Virus record (IMG/VR): IMGVR_UViG_3300010883_000279
Coordinates: 1 to 29,778 of that record
Source: a virus
Length of the DNA stretch: 29,778 nucleotides
Reading direction: 5' to 3' (one strand)
The translations under genes were made by a program, and so were the position numbers. Every line of letters begins with the position of its first letter. Position 1 is the first letter of the stretch. Shown here piece by piece: positions 1-7,301 of this stretch. The notes below the pieces were generated by a model, which was given only the letters and a program-made list of their open reading frames with translations, did no database searches and had not been told where the DNA came from.

Positions 1-36
1 CGACTGAACTAATTAGCCTATAGAGGCAGAAAAGAC

Positions 37-65
37 TTGACTTCCTCTGTAAAGTATGCTATACT
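37..65 (+). promoter_or_regulatory. Sigma70 promoter P1 for the packaging genes
   Basis: TTGACT (37-42) and TATACT (60-65) are separated by exactly 17 bases, close to the bacterial sigma70 consensus. The block CTTGACTTCCTCTG at 36-49 recurs with one change at the second rightward promoter (4259-4272), so the two promoters form a matched pair. An inverted repeat ACTATA-4-TATAGT (63-78) overlaps the -10 and the expected start of transcription and could be an operator. It faces the gene starting at 232. Confidence 0.85.
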
Positions 66-138
66 ATACCTATATAGTGTCTGAAAAGGAACTGAGCATC
101 CTTAGACGTTTCAGGTCTATATACTACCCATAAGATTA

Positions 139-167
139 TTTATTCCCTTCTAGGTATTGTATATAAT
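139..167 (+). promoter_or_regulatory. Possible second promoter close to the first gene
   Basis: A perfect TATAAT lies at 162-167, but its -35 (TTTATT, 139-144, 17-base spacing) is weak. The ten bases TATAATACTA (162-171) are identical to the -10 region of the leftward promoter near 26040, which supports a real element. A GTATT-6-AATAC inverted repeat (154-169) overlaps it. It may be a promoter that needs an activator, or only an AT-rich stretch. Confidence 0.35.
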
Positions 168-231
168 ACTAAACAGGCGTTAACGTCTGAATAGCTTGAA
201 GAGACTAAAGAGCCCCTAAGAGGACAACTCA

Positions 232-696
232 GTGACTGAAACAATTACCACAAAGATCTCTATACCAAGTGTAAACAACACCAACGCTACACAGCCTATA
301 GAGGACAGTGTTAAAGAAGACGTCCCAGCTCCTAAGAAGAGACGAGGCAGGCCGCCAAAGAAAGACATAATAAAGAACAGCTCTAAAGGAGCTAGGCCGC
401 CAGGACGTCCTAAAGGCGACGCAGCTAAGATGAATGAGTATAAAGCTCGTATGCTGGCGTCTCCAAAGAGTGCTAAGGTGTTAGAGAGTATTATGAATGC
501 AGCTCTCGATGACGATCATAAGAATCAAGCAGCGGCTTGGAAGATCATGGTAGATAGAATGATTCCAGTGAGTATGTTTGAGAAGGACGTTACAAAAGGA
601 AGTGGTAGAGGTGGTATTACAGTTAACATCACTGGTATTGGTCAAGCCTCTGTAGAAAGCGAAGCAGTTGACGCAGACTTTGAGGAAATAGAATAG
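232..696 (+). CDS. Probable terminase small subunit (AT-hook protein)
   Basis: This 154-residue protein has two AT-hook-like motifs, RRGRPPKK (about 37-44) and PPGRPKGD (about 56-63), in a basic, disordered N-terminal half. A helical segment follows (about 64-115, rich in A, K and M), then a short acidic tail. AT hooks bind the minor groove of AT-rich DNA. The position at the head of the packaging block, one gene before the large terminase, suggests it recognises viral DNA for packaging. The start is GTG at 232, chosen because AGAGGA lies 7 bases upstream. The stop abuts the ATG of the next gene. Small terminases diverge strongly, so the assignment rests on position and DNA-binding motifs rather than a family signature. 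A transcription or chromatin-like DNA-binding protein is the alternative. Confidence 0.6.
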   Translation: MTETITTKISIPSVNNTNATQPIEDSVKEDVPAPKKRRGRPPKKDIIKNSSKGARPPGRPKGDAAKMNEYKARMLASPKSAKVLESIMNAALDDDHKNQAAAWKIMVDRMIPVSMFEKDVTKGSGRGGITVNITGIGQASVESEAVDADFEEIE

Positions 697-1041
697 ATGT
701 ATAAGCACTTTGATCTCTCTGAGTTTGATTGTTCCCACACAGGAACTAACGAGATGAGCGAGAACTTCCTCTACGACTTAGACGAGCTACGCAAACGCTG
801 TGGTTTTCCTTTTAAGATTACGTCAGGGTATAGAGACCCTTCACACCCCGCAGAGGCCTCTAAAGCGTCTCCAGGGCAACACAGCAAAGGAGTTGCTGCA
901 GACATTGCAGTGAACGGCGGAGCACAGAGATATGCCATAGTTGCTGAAGCTCTCAACATGGGCTTTGAAGGAATCGGTGTAGCTAAAGGATTTGTACATG
1001 TTGATGCTAGAAAGACCACACCAGTTCTGTGGAGATATTGA
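697..1041 (+). CDS. M15-family zinc peptidase, probable endolysin
   Basis: This 114-residue single-domain protein matches the peptidase M15 (VanX/D-Ala-D-Ala carboxypeptidase-like, M15_3) pattern. ITSGYRDP (41-48) comes first, then QHSKGVAADI (61-70), which supplies ligands H62 and D69, and then HVDAR (101-105), which supplies H101. Family members cleave peptidoglycan stem peptides, and in phages they act as endolysins or virion-associated wall peptidases. There is no signal peptide or membrane segment, so export would depend on a holin; a 3-TM holin candidate lies about 10 kb downstream. The ATG directly follows the stop of the small-terminase gene, and the 3' end overlaps the start of the large-terminase gene. 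The family call is strong. Endolysin rather than entry peptidase is inferred. Confidence 0.85.
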   Translation: MYKHFDLSEFDCSHTGTNEMSENFLYDLDELRKRCGFPFKITSGYRDPSHPAEASKASPGQHSKGVAADIAVNGGAQRYAIVAEALNMGFEGIGVAKGFVHVDARKTTPVLWRY

Positions 1042-2303
1042 GCTTGACTGACGCTACAACCTTAGACGTTGAGTTGCTTCCTTGGCAGACTGAAGTATTC
1101 AACGACCCTACTAGGTTTAAGATAGTTGCTGCAGGACGACGCTGTGGTAAGACTAGGTTAGCTATATGGACGTTGCTCATCAACGCTCTACAGGCCGCTA
1201 AGGGTCATGTGTTCTATGTAGCTCCTACACAGGGACAGGCTAGAGACATCCTCTGGAACGACTTACTAGAACTAGGGACTGATATAATTGTGTCGTCCCA
1301 CATAAACAACTTGCAAGTAAAGCTCATTAACGGCGCTACTATCTCGCTAAAGGGCGCTGACAGACCTGAGACGATGCGTGGAGTATCTCTGAAGTACCTT
1401 GTACTTGATGAGTATGCTGACATGAAGCCAGGGGTTTTTGAACAAATACTACGACCTGCACTGACAGATCAGAAAGGAGGAGCTCTCTTTATTGGTACTC
1501 CGATGGGACGTAACCACTTTTACGACCTCTACATAGAAGCCTCTTTAGGCAAAGACGACACGTTTAAGGCTTGGCACTTTACAAGCTATGACAACCCTCT
1601 CTTAGATTCTGCAGAGATCGACGTAGCTAAGCTCAACATGTCTTCCTACAGTTTTAGACAGGAATACATGGCTTCCTTTGAAGCAGCGGGTTCTGAGATG
1701 TTTAAAGAGGAATGGCTAAGATTCTCTGAAGACGAGCCAGAGGAAGGAGACTATTACATCACTGTCGATTTAGCAGGCTTTGAGGACAAGACGCAAACTC
1801 TTAAAAACAAGAGATTAGATGACACAGCCATCTCCATAGTTAAAGTTAACGAAAACGGTTGGTGGGTTAAAGAGATCATTTATGGTCGCTGGGACTTAAA
1901 CGAAACAGCTATGAAGATCTTTAAAGCTGTTAAACACAATAGGCCTATAGCAGTTGGAATAGAGAAAGGTATAGCTAAGCAGGCTGTAATCAGTCCCTTA
2001 ACAGACCTTATGAAACAGCACCAGACTTACTTCAGAGTTGAAGAACTAACTCATGGTAATAAGAAAAAGACCGATAGAGTTATGTGGGCTTTACAAGGCC
2101 GCTTTGAGAATAAAAGAATTACATTGAATGTTGGAGAATGGAACCCTACTTTCCTAGACCAACTGTTCCAGTTTCCTAATAAGTTAGTGCATGACGATTT
2201 AATTGATAGCTTGGCCTACATAGACCAAATAGCAACAATAGCATATAACGTAGACTTTGATGAAGAAGCCTACTTACCCCTTGACGCAATCTCAGGATTT
2301 TAA
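1029..2303 (+). CDS. terL: Terminase large subunit (packaging ATPase and nuclease)
   Basis: This protein cuts concatemeric DNA and pumps it into the prohead through the portal. The ATPase domain shows Walker A AGRRCGKT (35-42) and Walker B YLVLDEY (123-129), followed by a coupling-type segment GTPMG (156-160). The nuclease domain has the expected acidic residues: D247 in ITVDLAG, E312 in GIEKG, and D389/D390 with D393 in HDDLIDSLAY. At 424 residues it is short but complete. The given start is GTG at 1029, which has no visible ribosome binding site. TTG at 1044 has GGAG nine bases upstream and may be the true start, giving 419 residues and no overlap with the peptidase gene. Three bases separate its stop codon from the portal start. 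Confidence 0.95.
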   Translation: MEILSLTDATTLDVELLPWQTEVFNDPTRFKIVAAGRRCGKTRLAIWTLLINALQAAKGHVFYVAPTQGQARDILWNDLLELGTDIIVSSHINNLQVKLINGATISLKGADRPETMRGVSLKYLVLDEYADMKPGVFEQILRPALTDQKGGALFIGTPMGRNHFYDLYIEASLGKDDTFKAWHFTSYDNPLLDSAEIDVAKLNMSSYSFRQEYMASFEAAGSEMFKEEWLRFSEDEPEEGDYYITVDLAGFEDKTQTLKNKRLDDTAISIVKVNENGWWVKEIIYGRWDLNETAMKIFKAVKHNRPIAVGIEKGIAKQAVISPLTDLMKQHQTYFRVEELTHGNKKKTDRVMWALQGRFENKRITLNVGEWNPTFLDQLFQFPNKLVHDDLIDSLAYIDQIATIAYNVDFDEEAYLPLDAISGF

Positions 2304-2305
2304 TA

Positions 2306-4240
2306 ATGCCTACCGAAACCTCCATAGACCCCTTCCGTCCTGAATCACTTGAGTCGTGGGTGATGAACAATTGTGAAAGCTGGCGCGACCACTACACAGC
2401 CAACTACGAACAGAAGTTTGACGAATACTATAGGACATGGAGAGGAATCTGGTCAGCCGCTGATAAGACTCGTGATAGCGAAAGAAGCAGACTTATTAGC
2501 CCTGCTACGCAACAAGCTGTTGAAAGTTCTGTAGCAGAGATTGAAGAAGCTACGTTTGGTCGTGGTAGGTGGTTTGACATTCAAGACGACGATCCTGATA
2601 ACATTGAGATAGTAAAGCTACGTGAGCAGCTCTACAACGATGCTAAAAAGAATAAGATTAGAAAGAACGTAGGCGAGTGTTTAATTAACGCTGCTGTGTT
2701 CGGCACAGGAATTGCAGAGATTGTATTAGACGAAACACGCGAGCGCTCTCCAGCTTCAGAGCCTCTCTTAGATGGCGAGTTAACCGCTGTAGGCGTTAAC
2801 ATACAAGATAGGACTATTGCTAAGACTGTTCCTGTTATGCCTCAGAACTTCCTCATAGACCCTGCAGCGACCTCTATAGAAGACGCGCTAGGAGTCGCTA
2901 TAGATCATTATGTTCCTACACATTCTGTAGAGCAGCTACAAACTAAGGGAACATATAAGAACGGGCCACTAGATAGCTATGCCTCTGAATTGGACATACA
3001 GGCTGACAAAGAACTAACTAGCATACACACTGAAGGCCAGACTAGAATAACTAAATACTTTGGTTTAGTTCCTAAGTACTTGCTAGACGCCTACATGGAA
3101 GAGGAGTCTGAAGGTGAGTTTGAAGAGATTGTAGACTCTGATGACAGTGAAACTGCTTCAGAGTACGTAGAAGCTATTGTAGTGATTGCTAATAAGTCTG
3201 TAGTTCTTAAGGCTGAAGAAAATCCTTATATGATGCAAGACAGGCCTGTAGTGGCTTTTCCATGGGATGTAGTACCTGGTAGGTTCTGGGGAAGAGGAGT
3301 ATGTGAAAAAGCATACAACTCTCAGAAGGCCTTAGACGCTGAGTTAAGAGGACGTACAGACGCTCTAGCCCTTACCATACACCCTATGATTGCAATGGAC
3401 GCTACAAGGCTTCCTAGGGGCTCTAGGCCTGAAGTTAGACCTGGTAAGGTGTTGCTGACTAACGGTAACCCTGCAGAGATTATACAGCCCTTTAACTTTG
3501 GCAACGTCTCACAGATTACCTTTGCACAGGCAGACGCTCTACAACGCATGGTACAGACTGCCACAGGTGCTGTAGACTCTGCAGGTATCGCAGGCAGCAT
3601 CAACGGAGAAGCTACTGCTGCAGGCATCTCTATGTCACTGGGTGCTATAATTAAAAGACAGAAACGTACATTGATTAATTTCCAAGAGAGTTTCTTAATT
3701 CCGATGGTAACTAAGATTGCTCACAGATACATGCAGTTTGAGCCTGAGCTATATCCCGCACAGGACTATACCTTTAACGCTACCAGCTCTCTAGGTATTA
3801 TTGCTCGTGAGTACGAAGTAACACAGCTTGTACAACTCCTTCAGACTATGGATCGAGAAAGTCCTGCTTACTTAGCGCTGACTAAGAGCATTGTAGACAA
3901 CATGAACTTGTCTAACAGAGAAGAGTTAATAAGCATTATAGACCAAGCCTCTCAAACGTCTCCAGAGCAGCAAGAAGCTATGGCGGCTCAACAGCAAGCT
4001 GCATTAGCTTTCCAAACTAGCCAGACTGCCGCACTCAACGCCACCGCTGCAGAGAGCGAAGCAAGAGCTGATAAGTATCGAACAGAAGCTGCTGCAATAC
4101 CTGTAGAACTACAACAATCAGCTATTAAGATTGCAACTTCAGACATTGATGGAGCCTCTAACAAGGAATTTAAAGAGCGTGCTGCTATTGGTAAGCTGAT
4201 GCTAGAAGAGCGTAAAGTGGCCTCTGGAGAGCGTAAGTAG
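2306..4240 (+). CDS. Portal protein (P22-type head-to-tail connector)
   Basis: This 644-residue protein sits immediately after the large terminase and matches the portal family of short-tailed phages. The N-terminal part has the usual LISPATQQAVESSVAEIEE segment and the GRGRWFDI motif. The central core includes AVFGTGIAEI and the FPWDVVPGRFWGRG segment. The C-terminal 130 residues are Q/A-rich and helical, fitting a barrel or crown. Twelve copies would form the ring at one capsid vertex through which DNA is packaged and ejected. The protein is somewhat shorter than P22 gp1 (725 residues) and longer than T7 gp8 (536). Family assignment is from recognised sequence pattern and gene order; I cannot separate P22-like from T7-like portals with certainty. 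Confidence 0.88.
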   Translation: MPTETSIDPFRPESLESWVMNNCESWRDHYTANYEQKFDEYYRTWRGIWSAADKTRDSERSRLISPATQQAVESSVAEIEEATFGRGRWFDIQDDDPDNIEIVKLREQLYNDAKKNKIRKNVGECLINAAVFGTGIAEIVLDETRERSPASEPLLDGELTAVGVNIQDRTIAKTVPVMPQNFLIDPAATSIEDALGVAIDHYVPTHSVEQLQTKGTYKNGPLDSYASELDIQADKELTSIHTEGQTRITKYFGLVPKYLLDAYMEEESEGEFEEIVDSDDSETASEYVEAIVVIANKSVVLKAEENPYMMQDRPVVAFPWDVVPGRFWGRGVCEKAYNSQKALDAELRGRTDALALTIHPMIAMDATRLPRGSRPEVRPGKVLLTNGNPAEIIQPFNFGNVSQITFAQADALQRMVQTATGAVDSAGIAGSINGEATAAGISMSLGAIIKRQKRTLINFQESFLIPMVTKIAHRYMQFEPELYPAQDYTFNATSSLGIIAREYEVTQLVQLLQTMDRESPAYLALTKSIVDNMNLSNREELISIIDQASQTSPEQQEAMAAQQQAALAFQTSQTAALNATAAESEARADKYRTEAAAIPVELQQSAIKIATSDIDGASNKEFKERAAIGKLMLEERKVASGERK

Positions 4241-4259
4241 AAATAAACAAAGAAAAGGC

Positions 4260-4288
4260 TTGACTTCCCCTGCCTAGTGTGTTATACT
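4260..4288 (+). promoter_or_regulatory. Sigma70 promoter P2 upstream of the basic-protein/head cluster
   Basis: TTGACT (4260-4265) and TATACT (4283-4288) are spaced by 17 bases. The -35 block matches promoter P1 at 13 of 14 positions. A perfect inverted repeat CCTAGT-7-ACTAGG (4273-4291) covers the spacer and -10, a typical place for an operator. It lies in the only sizeable gap between portal and capsid genes and would give extra transcription of the small basic proteins, scaffold and capsid. Confidence 0.85.
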
Positions 4289-4291
4289 AGG
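4273..4291. promoter_or_regulatory. Candidate operator overlapping promoter P2
   Basis: Six-base arms CCTAGT and ACTAGG flank a seven-base spacer and overlap the -10 hexamer at 4283-4288. A protein bound here would block or modulate RNA polymerase. No repressor gene is visible in the window, so the binding partner is unknown. The octamer CTAGTGTG (4274-4281) also occurs in the spacer of the leftward promoter, read on the plus strand at 26053-26060. Confidence 0.4.
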
Positions 4292-4321
4292 TATATAACT
4301 AGAAAGAATAATAAAAGGCGT

Positions 4322-4495
4322 ATGAAAGGCGTTAAACACTATAAAAGAGACGGCACTGCGTATACAGGCAACAGTCATAAGATGTCTGACGGCACTGTAC
4401 ACACAAACAAGTCTCACACTAAAACAAGCGTAAAGCTGTTCCACTTAAACGAACTATCAGCTAACGCTCAGAAGAAAGCTAAAAAGAAAAAGTAA
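4322..4495 (+). CDS. Small basic protein 1, conserved phage hypothetical
   Basis: This 57-residue lysine- and histidine-rich protein contains a repeated THK/SHK-type pattern: GNSHKMSDGTVHTNKSHTKT. It ends in a cluster of lysines. An upstream ATG at 4277 is in frame but lies inside the promoter, before the expected transcription start, so the ATG at 4322 was chosen. The AAAGG upstream is a weak ribosome binding site. It is the first of three very basic proteins produced from promoter P2, and its stop overlaps the start of the next by one base. Similar small proteins occur near head genes of other podoviruses as far as I recall, but no function is established. Nucleic-acid or capsid-interior binding is a guess from charge. 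Confidence 0.75.
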   Translation: MKGVKHYKRDGTAYTGNSHKMSDGTVHTNKSHTKTSVKLFHLNELSANAQKKAKKKK

Positions 4496-4806
4496 TGGCT
4501 AAAGCAAAAGACTCAAGACTAGCTAAAGCAGGCGTCAGTGGTTATAACAAACCAAAACGGACTCCTTCTCATCCTACAAAGTCTCACGTTGTCGTAGCTA
4601 AAGAAGGTGACAAGGTTAAGACCATTCGATTTGGGCAACCTGGTGTAAAGACTAACCAGACGGTAGGTCAACGAAAAGCGTTTGAGAGTCGTCACGCTAA
4701 GAATATAGCGAAAGGTAAAATGTCTGGTGCTTACTGGTCAGCAAAAACTAAATGGGCACCTTCTAAAACTATGTCACCTTCAACTAAGTGGAAGAAAGGG
4801 AGCTAA
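4495..4806 (+). CDS. Small basic protein 2, conserved phage hypothetical
   Basis: This 103-residue protein is rich in lysine and serine and nearly free of acidic residues. A recognisable core runs KRTPSHPTKSHVVVAKEG (about 21-38), then KTIRFGQPGV, then a RHAKNIAKGKMSGAYWSAK segment (about 66-84) that recurs in many phage genomes in my experience. There is no membrane segment and no catalytic motif. It overlaps the preceding stop by one base (TAATG) and is followed two bases later by a third basic protein. Virion-associated DNA-binding or structural roles would fit charge and position, but this is inference. Confidence 0.8.
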   Translation: MAKAKDSRLAKAGVSGYNKPKRTPSHPTKSHVVVAKEGDKVKTIRFGQPGVKTNQTVGQRKAFESRHAKNIAKGKMSGAYWSAKTKWAPSKTMSPSTKWKKGS

Positions 4807-4808
4807 TT

Positions 4809-4928
4809 ATGCCAAACGTCAAGGGTAAAAAATACGCATACACAACAGCTGGAAAAGCTAAAGCTAAAACAGCTGCTAAGAAACCAAGAACCAAGAGCAA
4901 GCCTAAGCCAAAATCAAGATCTTATTAA
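4809..4928 (+). CDS. Tiny lysine-rich protein 3 (39 residues)
   Basis: This open frame has 12 lysines, 2 arginines and no acidic residues in 39 positions. The second half (AAKKPRTKSKPKPKSRSY) has the alternating K-P/A pattern of histone H1 tails. It begins at ATG 4809, two bases after the preceding stop, whose end supplies GGGAGCTAATT as a ribosome binding site. It is below the usual ORF size cutoff. Spacing, ribosome binding site and compositional match to its two neighbours support it as a gene. The function is unknown; DNA condensation or a capsid-internal role is speculative. Confidence 0.7.
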   Translation: MPNVKGKKYAYTTAGKAKAKTAAKKPRTKSKPKPKSRSY

Positions 4929-4958
4929 AATTAAATCTGTCCAATTGGAGAAACAGAA

Positions 4959-5219
4959 ATGACGAAAGAAGAAGAAGTAGTTTTTAACAACTTGTTTGAG
5001 ATGTTTAACACAGAAGGCTGGCAACAGCTCGTGAGAGACTTTACAGACAGTGGAAACAATATAAACGTAGCAGAGCTTGTTAAAGACGAGAAAGACCTTC
5101 TCTTCAAGAAAGGGCAGCTTAATGTTATAGCTCAAGTAGTTAACCTTAAAGAGATAACGACTACTACCTATGACGGAATCATTGCAGACGAATTAGAAAC
5201 TGACAATGAGAATACTTAA
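4959..5219 (+). CDS. Conserved hypothetical protein near the head genes
   Basis: This acidic 86-residue protein is mostly helical in appearance (FNNLFEMFNTEGWQQLVRDF, then a charged segment, then LKDEKDLLFKKGQLNVIAQVVNL-like heptads). GGAG about ten bases before ATG 4959 is a good ribosome binding site. Its C-terminal codons overlap the next gene by 14 bases, which suggests translational coupling. Short proteins with the same GW...L and LVNLEE pattern are common beside capsid genes of podoviruses, but I know of no established function. A virion-assembly accessory role is inferred from position only. Confidence 0.75.
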   Translation: MTKEEEVVFNNLFEMFNTEGWQQLVRDFTDSGNNINVAELVKDEKDLLFKKGQLNVIAQVVNLKEITTTTYDGIIADELETDNENT

Positions 5220-5442
5220 TGACTTTAAATGCGCGAATGGACACGTTAGCGAGCTTTACAGAGAATCTCTTTGTAAGGCGGTTGATTGTCCTATCTGCGG
5301 ATTAGAAGCGGTACGTTTGATACCGGCAGTAAGAACCTATCTAGACCCCATCTCTGGTGACTTTCCAGGCGCTACCATGAAGTGGGCAAAGAATAGACAG
5401 GAGCAAATCAAGCAAGAGCGTAAGGATAGCGGAGAAAGCTAA
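5206..5442 (+). CDS. Zinc-ribbon-like small protein
   Basis: This 78-residue protein starts with an FmdB-like pattern: DFKCANGHVSE (6-16) with C9, then a CPIC knuckle (28-31), followed by RLIPAVRTYLD and SGDFPGATMKWAKNR. The cysteines could bind one zinc ion. The C-terminal third is a charged helix. The start overlaps the end of the preceding gene by 14 bases. Related small zinc-ribbon proteins are frequent in phage head regions with no known function. The domain call is reasonable, and any role in regulation or assembly is unproven. Confidence 0.75.
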   Translation: MRILNDFKCANGHVSELYRESLCKAVDCPICGLEAVRLIPAVRTYLDPISGDFPGATMKWAKNRQEQIKQERKDSGES

Positions 5443-5499
5443 TAAGCAAATCCGTCCTTTTAAAATTCCTCCACAATACGATAAGTACGGAGTTTAATA

Positions 5500-6282
5500 A
5501 TGGCAACATTAATTGACGAGCCAGTAATAGAGACAAATGAAAACATCACAGACCTGTCTAAAGAGACGCAGGAAACTGCTAAATCTCTAGAGACCCAAGA
5601 AGCACAGGTTGACGAACTTCCTGAGAAGTATCAAGGAAAGAGTCAAGCAGAAATCGTTAGAATGCACCAGGAAGCTGAAAAGCTAATTGGTAAGCAGTCT
5701 GGTGAGGTTGGCGAGCTTCGTAGAGTTGTAGATGATTTTATTCTCCAGAGCAAGTCACCAACACAAGCGCAGGAACCAGCTAAAGAAATTGACTTCTTTG
5801 AGAATCCCAAAGACGCAGTTAACCAAGCGGTACAGAATCATCCAGACGTAGTAGAAGCGCGTAATGCTGCACAGAGCTTTAAAAAGCAAACAGCTATCGC
5901 TCAACTTCAAACACGCCACCCAGACATGGCAGACATCTTACAAGACTCTAAGTTTCAAGAGTGGGTTAAGGGATCTAAAGTGAGACAGGAGATGCTTCGC
6001 CAAGCAGACATAGCAATGGACTACGAAATTGCTGACGAGATATTCACTAGTTGGAAAGAACGTCAGAACCTAGTTAAACAAACAGTCCGAAGTGAAACTG
6101 CAAGCCGTAAGAAAACTGTCAACCAAGCCTCCACAGGGAGTGCTAATGGTAGTGCGGAACAATCAAATAAGAAAGTCTATCGAAGAGCTGACATTATTAA
6201 ACTAATGCAAACCGACCCAGACAGATACGAAGCCTTGCAACCAGAACTTATGCAGGCCTACTCAGATGGGAGGGTTCGATAA
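5500..6282 (+). CDS. Probable scaffolding protein
   Basis: This 260-residue, highly charged, mostly helical protein lies directly before the major capsid gene, the classic place of a scaffold. The N-terminal 50 residues are acidic and Q/T-rich. Residues 50-80 contain a YQGKSQAEIVRMHQEAEKLI helix seen in podovirus scaffolds. The middle has LQTRHPDMADILQDSKFQEWV, and the C-terminus is basic (KVYRRADIIKLMQ...). Scaffolds guide assembly of the HK97-fold coat into proheads and leave before DNA entry. CGGAG upstream of ATG 5500 is a good ribosome binding site. There is no protease domain. Confidence is high from order and composition. Confidence 0.85.
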   Translation: MATLIDEPVIETNENITDLSKETQETAKSLETQEAQVDELPEKYQGKSQAEIVRMHQEAEKLIGKQSGEVGELRRVVDDFILQSKSPTQAQEPAKEIDFFENPKDAVNQAVQNHPDVVEARNAAQSFKKQTAIAQLQTRHPDMADILQDSKFQEWVKGSKVRQEMLRQADIAMDYEIADEIFTSWKERQNLVKQTVRSETASRKKTVNQASTGSANGSAEQSNKKVYRRADIIKLMQTDPDRYEALQPELMQAYSDGRVR

Positions 6283-6304
6283 CTAACTATATTGGAGTTT
6301 TAAA

Positions 6305-7258
6305 ATGACTGATTCAACTTATCCCGCAACAGGTGGCTTTACAGGCACTACAGAAGCCGCCAGCTTTATTCCAGAGATCTGGAGTGATGAGATTATAGCA
6401 GCCTATAAGAGCAATCTTGTACAAGCTAACCTTGTTAAGAAAATGTCTATGGTAGGAAAGAAAGGCGATACAATTTATATCCCTACTCCTACTCGTGGCG
6501 ATGCTCACGCTAAGACACAGAACGGTGCTGTAACTGTACAAGGAAATGCCGAAGCAACTACTACAGTTCTTGTAGACAAGCACTATGAATACTCTAAATT
6601 GATTGAAGACCTTGCTGATATTCAAGCTCTTTCATCTATGCGTCAGTTCTACACTAGCGACGCAGGCTATGCTTTAGGTAAGCAAGTTGATAGCGACTTG
6701 TTCCAGCTAGGGCTAGACTTTGGAGACAGCAACGGAGCTGATTGGGTTCACTCTAACAGCTACTTCGTTGACGCTTCTAACGGTCTCTCAGCTTACGCTA
6801 TTGACACTGTTGTTGCTGCAGACGTTGTAACCGACGCAGCTTTCAGAGGCTTGATTAAGCTAATGGACGACCAAGACGTGCCTATGGATAACCGATCATG
6901 GACTATCCCACCTTCAGTACGACAAACCCTAATGGGCATTGACCGATATGTAAGCTCCGACTTCGTATCTGGACAACCTGTCTCTAACGGGCTAATCGGT
7001 AACTTGTACGGTGTAGACATCTATGTATCGTCTAATGTGCCTATAATCGAAACTGCTTCTGATAACTCAGCTGGCGGTGCTGTTCGTGGTTCTATCTTCC
7101 AACATAAAGATACCAGTGTACTTGTAGAGCAAAGCGGCATTAGATCGCAAACTCAGTACAAGCAAGAATGGTTAGGTGACCTGTTCACCGCTGATACCAT
7201 CTACGGTGTTAAGAATGTTCGCCCTGAAAGCGGCTTCGTTCTCGCTGTAAATACGTAA
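6305..7258 (+). CDS. Major capsid protein
   Basis: This 317-residue protein builds the icosahedral shell. It carries the usual coat-protein opening, FIPEIWSDEIIAAYKSNLVQ (about residues 21-40), then GKKGDTIYIPTP, a KHYEYSKLIED segment typical of the spine/E-loop region, and a final KNVRPESGFVLAV strand. These are patterns of HK97-fold coat proteins of short-tailed phages. There is no apparent N-terminal delta domain or protease cleavage extension. TTGGAG precedes ATG 6305, and a strong intrinsic terminator follows 9 bases after the stop, as expected for the most abundant virion protein. Confidence 0.92.
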   Translation: MTDSTYPATGGFTGTTEAASFIPEIWSDEIIAAYKSNLVQANLVKKMSMVGKKGDTIYIPTPTRGDAHAKTQNGAVTVQGNAEATTTVLVDKHYEYSKLIEDLADIQALSSMRQFYTSDAGYALGKQVDSDLFQLGLDFGDSNGADWVHSNSYFVDASNGLSAYAIDTVVAADVVTDAAFRGLIKLMDDQDVPMDNRSWTIPPSVRQTLMGIDRYVSSDFVSGQPVSNGLIGNLYGVDIYVSSNVPIIETASDNSAGGAVRGSIFQHKDTSVLVEQSGIRSQTQYKQEWLGDLFTADTIYGVKNVRPESGFVLAVNT

Positions 7259-7267
7259 GACCTAAGA

Positions 7268-7301
7268 GCTAGGGAGTCTTCACAGGCTCCCTAGCCTTTT
7301 T
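7268..7301 (+). terminator. Intrinsic terminator after the capsid gene
   Basis: A perfect nine-base-pair stem, GCTAGGGAG (7268-7276) and CTCCCTAGC (7287-7295), encloses a ten-base loop and is followed by CTTTTT. This is a textbook Rho-independent terminator on the plus strand. It separates the head genes from the fibre/tail genes, so those need read-through or a separate promoter. Confidence 0.93.

Larger units (their letters stand above)
1..231. other. Non-coding leader region upstream of the packaging/structural genes
   Basis: No convincing gene lies in this stretch. It holds one near-consensus sigma70 promoter (37-65), a second weaker promoter-like element centred on TATAAT at 162-167, and several short inverted repeats overlapping them. 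The ribosome binding site of the first gene (AGAGGA, 219-224) sits at its right end. It probably drives rightward expression of the small terminase, endolysin, terminase and portal genes. Confidence 0.7.

Noticed and set aside
3322-3627. Minus-strand frame inside the portal gene
   Set aside because: It lies wholly within a well-supported gene on the other strand and has no recognised motif.
4277-4321. Upstream in-frame ATG for basic protein 1
   Set aside because: It falls in the promoter between -35 and -10, before the expected transcript start, so it cannot be translated from that transcript.
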